The position numbers and the translations under genes are program-made. Below, piece after piece: positions 24,201 to 35,800 of a DNA stretch of 64,000 bases (positions within the stretch are counted from its first letter, which is position 1; each line of letters opens with the position of its first letter). Below the pieces are notes generated by a model. That model searched no databases. It was not told the origin of the DNA and worked only from the letters and a program-made list of their open reading frames with translations. Source of the DNA: Ramazzottius varieornatus (taxonomy: Eukaryota > Tardigrada > Eutardigrada > Parachela > Ramazzottiidae); assembly GCA_001949185.1 (NCBI GenBank), contig BDGG01000004.1, forward strand, positions 2,102,278 to 2,166,277. Direction: 5' to 3'.

Positions 24201-27200
24201 AAAGGTCTAGCGACGCTCCACACTCGATACCATCCAGTAAAGGGAACACGGAAGTGATCCGTGGTTACACAGACTTCGTACGGCACCATTTCCCACCACC
24301 ACCTTTGTATGAAGGAACTGGGCCGGAAAACGAGAAAGGAATTCCGACCGCTCTTAGAACTGTAAGAGCTTTTTTTCTTATAAAAGCCTGACGAAAGTAC
24401 CGAGTACCACCAGTATCCAATATTGACTGGTCTGCTTCCCATGAGTAGACCATCAAGGATGATAATCAGCATGACTGGTACAAGAAGATGTTCAAAGCGA
24501 TCCACAAACCTGAAGACGAGACTGGTAAGAGACGCTTACAAGCGTCGAGCAAGCTCTTGGGTTTCGCGCTTTGTGTGTATTGGTCGCCGTACCAAGTTCG
24601 CTGTTTACTCTGCCGCTAATACCGCTTAGAAGTTCGTATGTTTACCATCCGACTAACTTGCAGACTTTGTCCTCGTCAAATACGAAAAACCAAAGCGAAG
24701 TAAGTGTGGAACAACTGCTGAGGTTTAAATGTTTCACACCAAGTCTAATGATCAATCCACTCTGCAGGATCAGGGTACTCCCCAACACCAACGAATCGGT
24801 ATCTTTCGGATGCTTACATGAGCGAACCGGAATTTGGGCGTGGTCAGTAACAGCTGTCCTGCTTCACTGATTCTTTGGTCTACCCATAAACTTTGGGGTT
24901 TTGTCCCGCATCCCTAGAAGGAGCCATCATAACTCAGAGACTTGAACCATCCTGTAATTACAGATGGTTACAATAGAACTTATGGCTCCGCTATGTCCGA
25001 TGTGGAGAATAGTCGTGATTATGGTGGTAAGCATCTTTTGATGGCACAGGACACATCCCTGTTCCCGACAAACTGTAATTTACTGGATGTACTCCATTTA
25101 TAGATTACTCACGCACACATTCGTTACCACGCACAAAGAAGAATATCAGCCCAGAAAAGGATAGACCCAGTGTGTCGCAGCCCCTGTCGAGTACCTCCAC
25201 TCCCTACAAATACTACACCAGTCCACCAAAGGTCGAACCAAAAAGCTGGCTGTCGTCGTCTTCACAGAATCAACGGGTCGACCCAAAGCCCCTCGACAGC
25301 TATGAACCCGGACATTCTTCCATCTCGAAAAGAGAGGCGCTGCAGGTTAGCGGCTGAACAGATCTGCTGCAATGCTTTCATTTCCGAGTTTTTCAACGTT
25401 CACCAGAATCCACCCACAAAAATAGTTCTCTAAAAATGTCAGATTAAATTCAAACTAACATTATATTGGATTTTGTGAACAGGATCGTGATTGGAAGAGA
25501 GTAAGTCCAAGACTGATTTTATCCGAATTTTTGTTGTTTTATTTCTTTTCTTTTTTGCTCTTTCTGCTCTTTTGGGAGTGTATGTTCCGTTACGCATGGA
25601 ATCCTCTCCATTTCGTCAAGATCTCGGTATTCAACTACATGTGCTTTTTTATTGCAGCAGACTAATCTGTATAATCCTCCACCGGATATACCACAGTCGC
25701 ACTATTCGATGAGCACGCTAACTTCCGGCAAGCCAAAGACGGACAGCATCTACAGACGCAGCCACAGCAACCGCGCCCTGTCTCCAGAAGAGCAAAGGGA
25801 TATTTACCGAAACTTGCAAAGAGGAGGTGACGTTCCGATTCAAGGATTTGGAAGAACTACGCCCCAAAGGTCAAAAGGTTAGTGCCTAATGAACGTAATG
25901 ACTAATGACACTGAAGACAAACGACTGTCCATTTTACTTGAGGGCTTTTCAAATTGAATGCAATAAGTTAAACGTTTAGGAAATCGATGTGATGTTTAAT
26001 CTGATGAACTTCATAATAATTACTGATCGCAGAAATATTCTCGTCAGTTTGCCCATTCAACTTATTCGACATCCATGTACCGTATGATCGCACTCTTCGT
26101 ATATAACTTTTCTGGTAGTGGATTCAGTTCGGCGTCTGCATAGTGTGCTCTCTTGGTGAAGGGCTTTGTGTCAATCAACTTCCCTTATAGAAACTGACCC
26201 TGGTTTACTAACAAGTGCAGAGTACGCCGCCTGGCGAGCTGCTTTTGCAACCTCAAGAAATAGCCAGCTCAAAAAGCCAGTCTTCGATACCACCTACCAG
26301 ACCAGAAACTCTTCGACGAGCTCCGACAAACCTGTTCGACGAGCCGATCTCGCCAAAAGCAGGTTGTCGTTCTTCAAGCCCCAGCACGGCGATGACGGTA
26401 CCTCTGAAAGCCAACAGTACAAACGAGTGTTTTGGGACCATCAAAATATTGGGAGACCCTTGACCAAAATACAGAAAGCCGTGCCGAAAACCCAGTTCAG
26501 CTTCTTCAAAGCATTAACAGCCGATGAAGAAGAGCTACCTTTCCGCACGTTGGCAGTATCCAACTGGTCAGGCGAAGCCAAGAAGATACCCCGAAAACGA
26601 TCGTACAGTGTTCACGATCGGCCCACAGCACAATCAACCGACAACTGGCTTTCTAACCTGCAGAATGTTTTGGACTCTTTGGGAGAACTTGTCAGACCAA
26701 AAAACAACCTGGAAAACATTGTTAACCCTTATTTCCGAAATAAGCTCAACTTCCAGCTTGCCTGTCCCAGTCCGCCGATAGTGAATCGGATTCGACGGCA
26801 AGAGGATTTTGTCTTTCATTCACGACGCTCGGGAATCTTGTTCTCCAGTGTCGACTCCAAGCTCTTGCACACTGACACATTCCAAACTATTGCTCAATCC
26901 AAAACTTCCGACAACCTCTCCCACATTTCTCCCCAGTCGAGACCACACAAAAACCATAACCTTCACAAAGGAAAACAAACCAGTCCGGTTAAAGTACAGG
27001 CTGAGAAAGACGCGCTCAGCTTGTTCCAGAAACGCAAAGAAGAACGCATGCGAAAGTTAACTCGAAAGATGTTCTCCTTATCTCAAGAACCTAAGACCAT
27101 CCCAAATAACCTTCCTGTTGTGCCCATCGCGACGCCTGGACGAGTAAAACGCATGAGTGAGAAATGGGAGACCTGGCAGCGCATTCGATCGGCTTCCGCT

Positions 27201-29671
27201 TCCCCGAAACCTGCGAGGAAACAACCGCATTTCAGCTACACTGACCTCGGCCTGGACAACGTCTGGTACACGAAGCAGAACAAAGTGATGAGTACCAGCA
27301 GAAGCCTTCCACGAATGCCTTCGGACGATTTCACCGAAGAAAAACCTGCTATGCTTCCTCAGTCGAAGTCGCTATCCACCACAAAAATAATGAACGCAAG
27401 CGGGTGGAACAGCAAGAACCCATACCGGCATGTGGGGTTCGATTTGCTGGAGTCATCGCTCAGTCTGGACGAGAGGATGTCTACAGTTTCCAGCTTTGCG
27501 GACTCTGGACTGGAATACTTCCGCCATGCTAGCTCGCTGTCTTCCCTGTCGTCGTCCGAAAATGGCTATGGGTCCTGGCGACTAACAGGTTCTCTCACTC
27601 GCTTGCGCTGTTTTGTACCTTCGCCGTCGCATGTAGCGTTCTGTGTCTGGTGCATGTTTTCCTGTGGTTTATGCACGTTTTGAGTTTCACCTCTCCGTGA
27701 ACGAACTGACGCATGATTCCATCATTCTAGTCACTAACTTCCTCCGTTAAATATGTGCTATTGTTCTCCTAATTTTTCAGGTTACTAATTCGTATCTCAT
27801 ACTCATTCATCTATTCGGTTTCCTCATTTCAGTTATGTACTCAAGTTTCAGTTGAAATACAAGCAGTTCTAAATATGCATTCTTTTTCTCGTAGATACTG
27901 ATAACATGTTTTCTTTCGACGTATCCAAGCTGGAGTCTGACATCGAGCAGATTACCGCGCCCCCATCCAAAAAGCCTCTCACGGATAACTCAGGTATGTA
28001 TGACAGACAATCATTAAATTGGTGGGATTACGGTGACCCAAATAGGTCTGTACGTGGAAGAATATCTTTCTAGGTCCTCGGAAAGACTCCGTGATTTACT
28101 ACACTAGTCCCGTGCAAGCTCAAGCAGCGGGAACCCTCTCAAGACAGAAGTCGCTGGAACGACAGCGCTCGCAACCAACAGAGTTCGAAGACGATACCTT
28201 CGACTTGTCGAAAGAGTACAGAAGGATCGACGAGATATACGAGAGGGAGCGGGAAAAGCGGCAAAAGAGCCGGTTACAGGAAGAAGAGAAAAGAAGGCAT
28301 AATTACATACCAACAATGGCCAAATCTCCGGTTCCCGGTGATCGCTATGACAGTGTGTACGAAGATCCTTTCAACTTCTCCCCTGGGCGGCCTCGTTCTG
28401 CCAGTCCGGGATCCTTGGGCATGGTCAGGCAGAACCGTGCTCGATCAGCAAGCTCACATGGAGATTATTACGACATGTCCCAACTCAAAGGTCCCGCGAG
28501 AGCTCTTTACACGTTCAAGGCCCAAAACCCACGGTACGGTTTTCACAGTACGAGACACCAGAAAATAAATTAAAATATTCTCTTGTTTTAGGGAGCTTTC
28601 CTTCCGACAAGGCGATATTGTAATGGTAACGCAAGCTCTTGACGAGAACTGGGTGGAAGGCGAATGTGAGGGGCGTGTTGGTATCGCACCGGCAAGTTAT
28701 CTCGAGGTAAGCATCATCTTCTCAGAACCGGCTCTCAAGTCTGCTCATCTTCGCGCCAACAACCACTAGTGTAGGCCAAAAAAATGGTTCTAACATTTCT
28801 GCGTTGTTAGAGCTTGACGGTTGAAAGACCACGGAAAGCTGAACAGCTCGCTATACAGGGAGAAGCACGAGCCAAGTACCCATTCAAGGCACAAAGCCAA
28901 GTGGAAATGTCATTAGCCAAAGGTAGGAAATCCATAACATTTCCCGTACCGCGTCTAGACGAAAAAAACCCACATTACTAATCGTGTATTCTCTTTCTAT
29001 AGGAGAAATCATCACGATAATTCGCAAAGTGGATGCCAATTGGTACGAAGGGAAAATCGGCGCTCGAAGAGGCATATTTCCTGGTACAAAACTTTTCCCT
29101 GTCGAATCTGAGTATCCTCCGTGTTCGGGTTTTGATTGCCATTTGATTTGCAGTTGCCTATGTAGAAGTACTGAAAGAACCTGGCTCGGCTACAGCAAAC
29201 CACGCGACCTACCCACGCAACTCCTTCACGCCGACCCGACCGGCAGAGCCGTCGATCCCTTCCTCCGCGCCGAAGAGCCCCGCAGCTGTTCGCCGACAGT
29301 CGAGTTCTGTTCTAGAAGGATCCGACAGGCTTAGTGGTGGCGAAGAAGTGGTGAACGAGTTCAAGACCCAGATATCTTCAAGTCCGACGAGCCATCTTCG
29401 AAAGAGCAGCAGACCCAGCTTTTCGGTCGATGAGTTGCTGATCCCGCCGCCTACTTCCTCCAGGCAAGAAAGCCTCCCTACAGCCAGCAAGGCGCCTGAG
29501 CGGTGTAGAGTACTGTACAACTACCGGAAGGTGAACGAAGACGAGATGGACCTACGAGAAGGCGAGGTTGTCGAAGTGATAGAACGATGTGATGATGGCT
29601 GGTTCCAGGGGAAAAAGAAGAATGGGGAAACAGGTTTCGCTCCGTCCAACTATGTTCAAGAGATAGTGTAA
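18264..29671 (+). CDS. Sorbin/CAP-family adaptor with N-terminal PDZ, SoHo and three SH3 domains, about 1597 aa
   Basis: Sorbin-family proteins (SORBS1-3, fly CAP, worm SORB-1) link vinculin and actin at adhesions and Z-discs. Twenty exons were placed: 18264-18341, 20855-21000, 21344-21702, 23535-23890, 23962-24118, 24177-24361, 24449-24524, 24664-24699, 24768-24842, 24964-25026, 25104-25345, 25483-25500, 25658-25877, 26191-27588, 27895-27993, 28074-28533, 28592-28706, 28811-28922, 29003-29083, 29154-29671. They total 4794 nt, an intact frame. Exons 1-2 encode a PDLIM/Zasp-type PDZ (PPWGFRLQG, VNPGSKAHRQGVEPGD, VLAING). The SoHo core HDWYKKMFKAIHK is at 24449-24524, followed by RYLSDAYMSEPE. 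A 466-aa Ser-rich exon precedes a charged helix (EIYEREREKRQKSR). SH3-1 starts ARALYTFKAQ (about 28498), SH3-2 ARAKYPFKAQ (about 28868), and SH3-3 CRVLYNYRKV (about 29503), ending at the stop. The first intron (2.5 kb) is by far the longest. Whether the PDZ exons are always spliced to the SoHo part needs transcripts. Confidence 0.88.
18342..20854 (+). other. Large first intron of the PDZ/SoHo/SH3 gene
   Basis: This is a 2.5-kb intron in a gene whose other introns are mostly 50-350 bp, apart from the 1.8-kb intron 21703-23534. It contains a short open segment at about 19629-19687 that starts with ATG (MRTSRPSHNGAGSSS) and ends at a good donor (ACA|GTAAGT) in the same phase as exon 1. It could therefore serve as an alternative first exon. 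Long introns near the 5' end often carry enhancers, but no specific site can be named. No repeat or RNA gene was recognised. Confidence 0.4.
25483..25500 (+). other. 18-nt coding microexon (DRDWKR) of the PDZ/SoHo/SH3 gene
   Basis: The exon is flanked by GTGAACAG and GTAAGTCC. It encodes six residues in phase 0 between ...REALQ and QTNLYNPPPD. Skipping it would keep the frame, so it may be alternatively spliced. A second very short exon of 36 nt lies at 24664-24699 (LVKYEKPKR region), flanked by TTGCAG and GTAAGT. It bridges the SoHo core and the RRSGYSP block, as expected from fly CAP-like proteins. Confidence 0.75.
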
Positions 29672-30343
29672 AAGCCTAAAAACTTTGGACGTCGGACGAA
29701 GCTGCTTGAAGATCCGAGAAGAGAACCGGAGGACCAAAAAGAAATGGCAACCGCCACAGGAACTCAACTGACAGCCTTCCCAAATTGTTAACAGTAAAAG
29801 CATGGGGGACTAAATACTGTGACCCGCAAAGAGGGTTTTTTCTGTTTCTAAGACTGACTGTTGCATTTTTCTTATAAGTAGTCGGGTGAACCGTAGACAT
29901 AACTTCTGAGCGAGAGGTTTTGGTGTTCAGTAACCGGTGGAGAGAAGTCTAACTGTGAATGCAAGTGTTTAGCGATTTTATGGAAGAGTGAGTTCTACTT
30001 ATGTACCAGGAACTCGAGAGACTTCCTAGTTGAGAACTGAAGATGAAAAAATTAACTAACAAGAATACGAATAAAGGTATTTGTGCCACATGGTCGATCA
30101 ACAAAAAGGTGGAGATCGAGATGTCGTTCAAGAAATGTCTCTACACAAAGAAAAGCAAACAGAGAAAAAGGGCAAAATGCACAGTTTTGAACGCTATATA
30201 TAATACAGCAACTGCAAAACACGATCCATCTAGATAGATACGAGTACCATTTGGTACTGGTGCTTCTAATGCTGAACAGAATGTAATCAAGTTAACAGGT
30301 AGTACAAGACCGAGCTGACTTGCCAGTTTCCACCGTTGGCTTT
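29672..30343. other. Convergent intergenic stretch
   Basis: This is the 3' flank shared by the rightward PDZ/SoHo/SH3 gene and the leftward small gene ending at 30344. It is AT-rich, with AATAAA-like sequence (AATAAAGG) at about 30071-30077 on the plus strand. No coding sequence or repeat was recognised. Confidence 0.4.
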
Positions 30344-31377
30344 TCAAGTTTGCTCTGCTTCAAGTCCGACCCATTGAGCGAAGGTAAGTTCCTGATCAGC
30401 ATTTTCACGTTTGATCTGGGCAATCCACTTGTTTTCCAGTTTTTGGAGTGTCTTGGGCGGAAGTTCGAAAATACTCTTCAGCTGATCCTTTCCCACCTTG
30501 CCTTTCAGCTGCCTAAAATACAATAATGCGTGATTCATCAACCCCATACATAATTATAGCATAAACAGAGCAACTGGTCCTTTTGCCTTAGCGTTATCGT
30601 ACTGTTCACTACTTTCGACCTTGCCAAACATACCCTAAACTGTACTTGTTCCAGTAATGCGCGTAGAGGAGCTCGTGCGCAACGGTTCTCTTGGTGGTTC
30701 CAACGAGATCATACTCCACAACCTAAGAAACGAAAACCCATTACACATTCAAGACCTAAGACCTTTATTCTATATTATAAACTGGGGACATGCAGATAAA
30801 TTGAACCAGATCGTTTCCGCAAGTGGCGCGCGCCTTTAGCTGCAGTAATAACACTGACAACGTGAATACGATCTGGTTCAGGTCATTTGCCCATCTCCAA
30901 ATTAAATTCGGTATAATAAGCGGGACAGATGATTTCTACCGCAACTTAATTGCACCAACCGCTTCGTCGCGCTGCTTCTGCGATCGTCCCCATCCGGGGT
31001 ATCTGACTAAGTACAACGGCACATCCTTCTTCAGTTCTGGACAGTAATAAGGCTTCTTTTCCACGTTCTGGATGACTGCGTGGTAATACAGGCCACTGTG
31101 ACATACTGCCACAGGATCCCCTGCAATAACAGCACACTGCATCAGAATAACGTCAGGCTTTCGAAGCCATCGGGAAGAGACATAAAAGTACATGGACAAA
31201 TTTCTTACCTCGTTCAAACTTGGGCACTGCTTGATAGGTATCAGCTGCGTACGGGGCATCCTTAACTTTTTGAACCGATGCTCCTACTCGCTCCAGCCTG
31301 TCCTTCACAGACAGCGTCTTCCATACGGCGAATTTGTCTTGCATGTCCGAGTTACTTGGTCTGTCTGTCTGCGCCAT
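30344..31377 (-). CDS. Small protein with a chromo-barrel-like segment, function unknown
   Basis: The leftward ATG is at 31375-31377 (MAQTDRPSNSDMQDKF). Exon 1 (31209-31377) joins exon 2 (30956-31120) to give VPKFERGDPVAVCHSG followed by VPLYLVRYPGWGRSQKQRDE. The arrangement KF-x-x-G-x-x-V, small loop, then Y-x-V-x-Y-x-G-W and DE-x-V resembles the chromo barrel of MRG15/MSL3/MOF proteins, which read methylated histones. Two further open exons are likely: about 30655-30725 (VVEYDLVGTTKRTVAHELL) and 30344 to about 30522 (KGKVGKDQLKSIFELPP, ending LTFAQWVGLEAEQT). No MRG or MYST domain was found, and the joins between exons 2, 3 and 4 are uncertain. The chromo-barrel reading is an inference from spacing, not a strong match; coding itself is more secure. 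Confidence 0.5.
30803..30880. repeat. 13-bp perfect inverted repeat in the intron region of the chromo-barrel-like gene
   Basis: TGAACCAGATCGT (30803-30815) and ACGATCTGGTTCA (30868-30880) are exact reverse complements with a 52-bp spacer. The spacer includes a GC-rich GGCGCGCGCC palindrome at 30826-30835. It may be the ends of a very small element or a structured intron segment. Confidence 0.5.
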
Positions 31378-32175
31378 GGCTACGGTGCGCAACGATTAAC
31401 CTGAGATTCACCAGAATGAACACAAGGAACGAGTCAACTCGGTGCTCTAACGACGGTCATGTAATCGAGGCAGCGCTAACTTCACCAAAACAGGAATAAT
31501 AAAGATATCTCAGTCCGGCTCAGTTTAATAGCAATGCAAACGGGAAGAGAAAATTAATAAATGTCGCCGAGCTCTGGTCAAAGGAACGAACCTGTATCCT
31601 GAAAAGACTGATTCCCAAGATTTCCAAAACGACTACAGTAGTAGCCTTCGACGACGAGTGGTGAAGAATGTGACGTCAGAGCGCCTGACCGAAATACGTT
31701 TATTACGTACAACGTCTGTAAAGCATGTTACACGTGACCAGTACCCGCTGCCCAGCGGCCCAACGTGCAAGTAAGAATGGGGACGTCCCGATTCTTACTT
31801 CCCGATTACACAATAACGGCAAATTCATCGCATCAGGATCGTTCTGAACCGCGCTCTTGAACACTCGAAAGACTGCGCACTACGGAACGGAGTGCCGAAA
31901 GGGACGTTCAAGCAATAGTTTCTGCGTGCTCAAGGGTTCGCTGCCGAAGAGCCATCATCCAGTTCTCAGGTGGACCGGTAAGGTGGCCAGGTGGCTCAGG
32001 TGGCCACTAATTGTGAAAGGTCCGCAACTTGCCAAGGTTGCTCGGAGATTCCTGCGAATGACATACAGAGCGGTTCCCGACTGTGTGCACTACCTCAGCT
32101 GATACCTTATGCTCTGAAGTATTGAAGAACCCTCTTGCTTCCGCACTCCATGCGATTACGGGAACCACAGAACCA
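31378..32175. other. Divergent intergenic region between the chromo-barrel-like gene and the CYSTM1-like gene
   Basis: Both neighbours start outward from this 0.8-kb region, so it should contain both promoters. A CAGGTGG/AGGTGGC run sits at about 31966-32005 (three near copies of AGGTGGC). Open frames are short and show no familiar sequence. No RNA gene was recognised. Confidence 0.4.
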
Positions 32176-32557
32176 ATGGCGAACATACCACGAAAAAGCA
32201 GCTACGCCGGTCACGCAGAGCATGCAACAACTCCGAATAGCCATCCTTCGTACAGGGAACCGCCACCTCCGTATTATCAATATCAGCAACACCATGGAGT
32301 AAGTTCCCCGCTTCAGCCACCGCATCCGGTAACTCCAGTGTACCAGCTTCCACCTGGAACAACTTTAGTGTCCGAAAGAAAACAGTCACCGAACACTATT
32401 CGCAAATTCTGTTACGTATCATATACAGTATAAGCATTACTTGGAGTATTTCCGTAGGTACGTCAATGAAAACGCTACCGAAAGACGGGATAATGCTACA
32501 GACTGTTGTATATTGGCGTCATGGGCAATGTTGTGCTGCTGGTGCTTTGGAGGCTAA
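32176..32557 (+). CDS. CYSTM1-like cysteine-rich tail-anchored protein, 87 aa
   Basis: Exon 1 (32176-32339) begins MANIPRKSSYAGHAE and is rich in Pro, Tyr and Gln (PPPPYYQYQQHH). Exon 2 (32458-32557) starts after TCCGTAG and ends at a TAA. Joined as CCAGT|G TAC they give PVTPVYVNENATERRDN, then the hydrophobic cysteine cluster CCILASWAMLCCWCFGG and the stop. Human CYSTM1 has the same plan in about the same length: a Pro/Tyr/Gln-rich half, a TTVYV..RRD linker, then a Cys-rich membrane segment at the extreme C-terminus. Proteins with this module are small membrane proteins linked to stress responses in several eukaryotes; the function here is unknown. The two exons are in different frames, so single-frame scanning breaks the gene. 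The donor (GTACCAG) is not a strong consensus, which is the main doubt. Confidence 0.7.
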
Positions 32558-32899
32558 CCTTGTGCAGTTTATCCTTTTTTATTGTCTGTTCACGAAAACA
32601 AACTTGTCTACTGCGAAAAGGAATAGAAGCATGTTTCCATCTAATTTTAGTTAGCACAAAAGGTTCAAAAGCGCTACGGAAAATATAAAATTTCACAAAG
32701 AGAGGAGATAACTTGCGGCAGAAACATGACAGTTATTCTATAGAAGCCAACACAGTACGTCGTTGCTAGATTGGAGACCATCCAGCGCCATAGCTCTACT
32801 GGTTGTCGTATTGGTAGCTGGGACTTGTTGGCGATATCCTACAAAACAAAGGTCCATCTAGCAGGGCGAGGTACTTGAACCACAAAAACTGACGTCTTC
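32558..32899. other. Convergent intergenic stretch between the CYSTM1-like gene and RPB1
   Basis: Only 342 bp separate the two stop codons, so the 3' UTRs probably lie close together or overlap. No coding exon, repeat or RNA gene was recognised. Confidence 0.45.
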
Positions 32900-35800
32900 T
32901 TACTGTGAAGGCGAGTACGATGGTGAAGATGGTGAGTAAGATGGAGAAGCAGGTGAAATGTAGGCAGGTGAACTACAAAAGGATCGAACCATAGTTATAA
33001 ACCATCCACTCTTTCCCCTAACAGAATGAAATCATTACGACTCATACCTCGGTGAATACGCCGGGCTAGCCTGCGCGCTGTACTGAGGCCTGGAAAAACA
33101 AGACAAACTGTAAGGAACTATTCAACGTAATAAGGTAGTAAGCTAATGCAAAAGTACGTACGAAGTTGGGCTGTACGAAGGTGACGCTGGTGAATACTGC
33201 GGCGAAGTGGGAGAATAGTACGCCGGGCTTGATGGGCTACAAACCGAACATTTCATGGAATCATCATGGTCCATAACGCATGGAATATTCACACCCTTAC
33301 CTGTAAGTAGGCGAGGATGCGCTGGCGCTGTACAGCTGAGGAGACGTGGGACTGTAACTGGGTGATGAGGGAGACCAGCCGCTCATACGAGGCGAAGTTG
33401 GGCTATAGCTCGGTGAAGCACCTCCCATTCTGTTACTGGTAGCGCTGGGAGACCTAACGACAGAACATATTGTAAGAGATGTGTTAGATTTAGTGGTTAC
33501 GAAGGCGAATAGTCCAACTTACGTCATAGCATCGTAGCTTGGCGAGGTCGGAGAGTAGGTGGTGCCTGTGCCTGAATGTCGAGGGCTCACAGGCGAGTAC
33601 GACGGACTCCTGGAATCAGAAATCAATATTAGTTCTTCGTATTCCAGCTCCAATGCTGAACTAAAATTGAATCCGGATTAAATTTACGTTGGGCTATAGC
33701 TGGGGCTCGTCGGCGAATAGTTTGGAGAAGCACCACCAATCATCTGTGGGGAAGTTGGTGAGTACGAAGGTGAAGTAGGCGAGTAACCACCAACAGCTGG
33801 CGACCTGCGGAAAAAACGAATTGATAAACACTCATAAGCGGAAGCAGTAGTGATATCGACTTACGATGGCGAGTAAGGGTTGGGAGACACGGCCGGGTAC
33901 AGCGGAGTGGTGCTACCGTACATCGGCGAAGTCATGCCATAGCTCGGTGAAGTACCATGGCCCGGCGTCCAGCTTGGACTAGTGCCTCCATAAGGACTCA
34001 TACCCAGACCGAAGTTGGCTGGGCTAGGCACTGGCGAGAAGAGATCCTTGAAATGACTGGGCGTGGCACCACCAACAGGTGACCAGGCACCCGGCGCCGG
34101 AGTCATGCCACTTTGCGCCATGTGCCAGGGCGTCATTCCTTCGTTTCGAACACCAGCGCCATCTGAAAAGGAGCATTCGAATCAACAACTTCTGCGATCA
34201 ATAATTTCTACTCTTCTGCGATTTTGCTGTATAACAAAGGACTGGCAAACCCAGTGAGCCAGTATCTTATGAACCTGCATACACTAGCCCCCATATTCGT
34301 CAGATTGAGCCAGTATGCAGGTTCTTGCAAAAGGCATTTCCAGTTTAAAATATTGGTTCATCAACTCCTTACCACTGACAGCAGCGAAGTTGTGGACGTT
34401 CATGGGGACTTCCATACCATGTCGACACTTTTCAGGATCGAGGATCAGGTCGAAGCTACCCGTTCCCAGCCGAGCCAGTTGTCCTAGCATGATATTTTCC
34501 GAGACACCTTTCAGGTAGTCGCATTCAGCGTGAGCCGACGCCTCCATCAGGATGTCCACAGTTTCCTCGAAGGAACACTTCATCAGCGGACCCACTTCTT
34601 GACGGTTGATACCATGACGCGTGATGGCCATCAAGTGTCCCTTCTGTGTCATGACGTCGCACAGCAAGGCCAGATGCCGGTAGTTGACGTACGAACCGTC
34701 GAAAGAAATGACGTGGTTGATTTCCTTCTCCAAGGCTCTTCGCACAGCTTCAATGCCCAGAACTTCGAAGACTTCACAGATGTCATTGGAGACTGTTCGA
34801 ACTGGATCGACGTCTCGATCGGCGAGTACGCGAAGCAAACTTGTACCGTCCGTTTCCAAAATCCATTCAGACTGTGCTTTGAATTCACCTTCGTCTGTAA
34901 TCACGATTCGCTTCTTGTTATCAACAACCTAAAACCAAACCAGAATGGCGGTCAAGCGTTCCCAAATCTACAATCACAATCATAAACGTAGCAGATCCGC
35001 GAGCAAATCAACCTGGATAGTCAGTTAGCTGGGGCGATACACGCATGGCGTATGCAGGCGCGCGACGGACAAGGGCAGTTTGTGAACTTGATCAACGGAA
35101 TGCACCAAACCGTCGTTCGCGTGCGTGCGTACGTACGAAGCCATGATATCACAAACCATACGTAAGTATGCAGGTTCGTGAAACATGGGGCTAGTTAAAG
35201 CAACGTACCGGCAGGTGCATGTAGACTTTGGCGATGGATTCGATGCCTTGCAAGGTCATGTCCGACAGCAAGTTGGCTTCGATGCACCGCAAGAACATGT
35301 CATCCTCCATCTTGTCAGTCTGTTCCCGAACGTCCTCGTCCAGCTTGTCCTCCATGTTGTTGGACATGATACGAATACGCATGACCAAGTTCTCAGCGTT
35401 GTCGTCGTTGAAGATGCACAAGAGATCCTCACCGAAGCCCTGTCGAATCTTGTCAGCAATCATTTCCATCGTCAACTTACGATCCGTCATGCGTTTCCGG
35501 TCCATCACGATACGCAGTAGCCATGGACTGATACGCGACGTATCGAAATCTGGCATTTCGTAGTAGACGTTAACGAACTCTTGATCTTCGGCGATGACCG
35601 TATGCATCGGATCAGGATCGTAGTAGATACCTATGAAAAAAATAATCTGAACTACTGGAAACTCGGTCAAAAAACTCGGCAAGATTGTTTCATCAGGTGG
35701 TGCAGGTTCTCAGTGTTATTGGCTGAAATCGGGCGCCACTTGAGAAAGCGCTCTTTCGGGAAAGGCATTTATGATACAACAGGTTATGGTACCTGTATGA

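Noticed and set aside
30655-30725. HELLY motif as a possible zinc metalloprotease HExxH site
   Set aside because: The motif reads HELLY, lacking the second histidine, and the surroundings do not resemble any peptidase.
33000-34100. Tandem repeat-like sequence that might be read as a minisatellite
   Set aside because: It encodes the RPB1 CTD heptads and is split by introns with proper splice sites.
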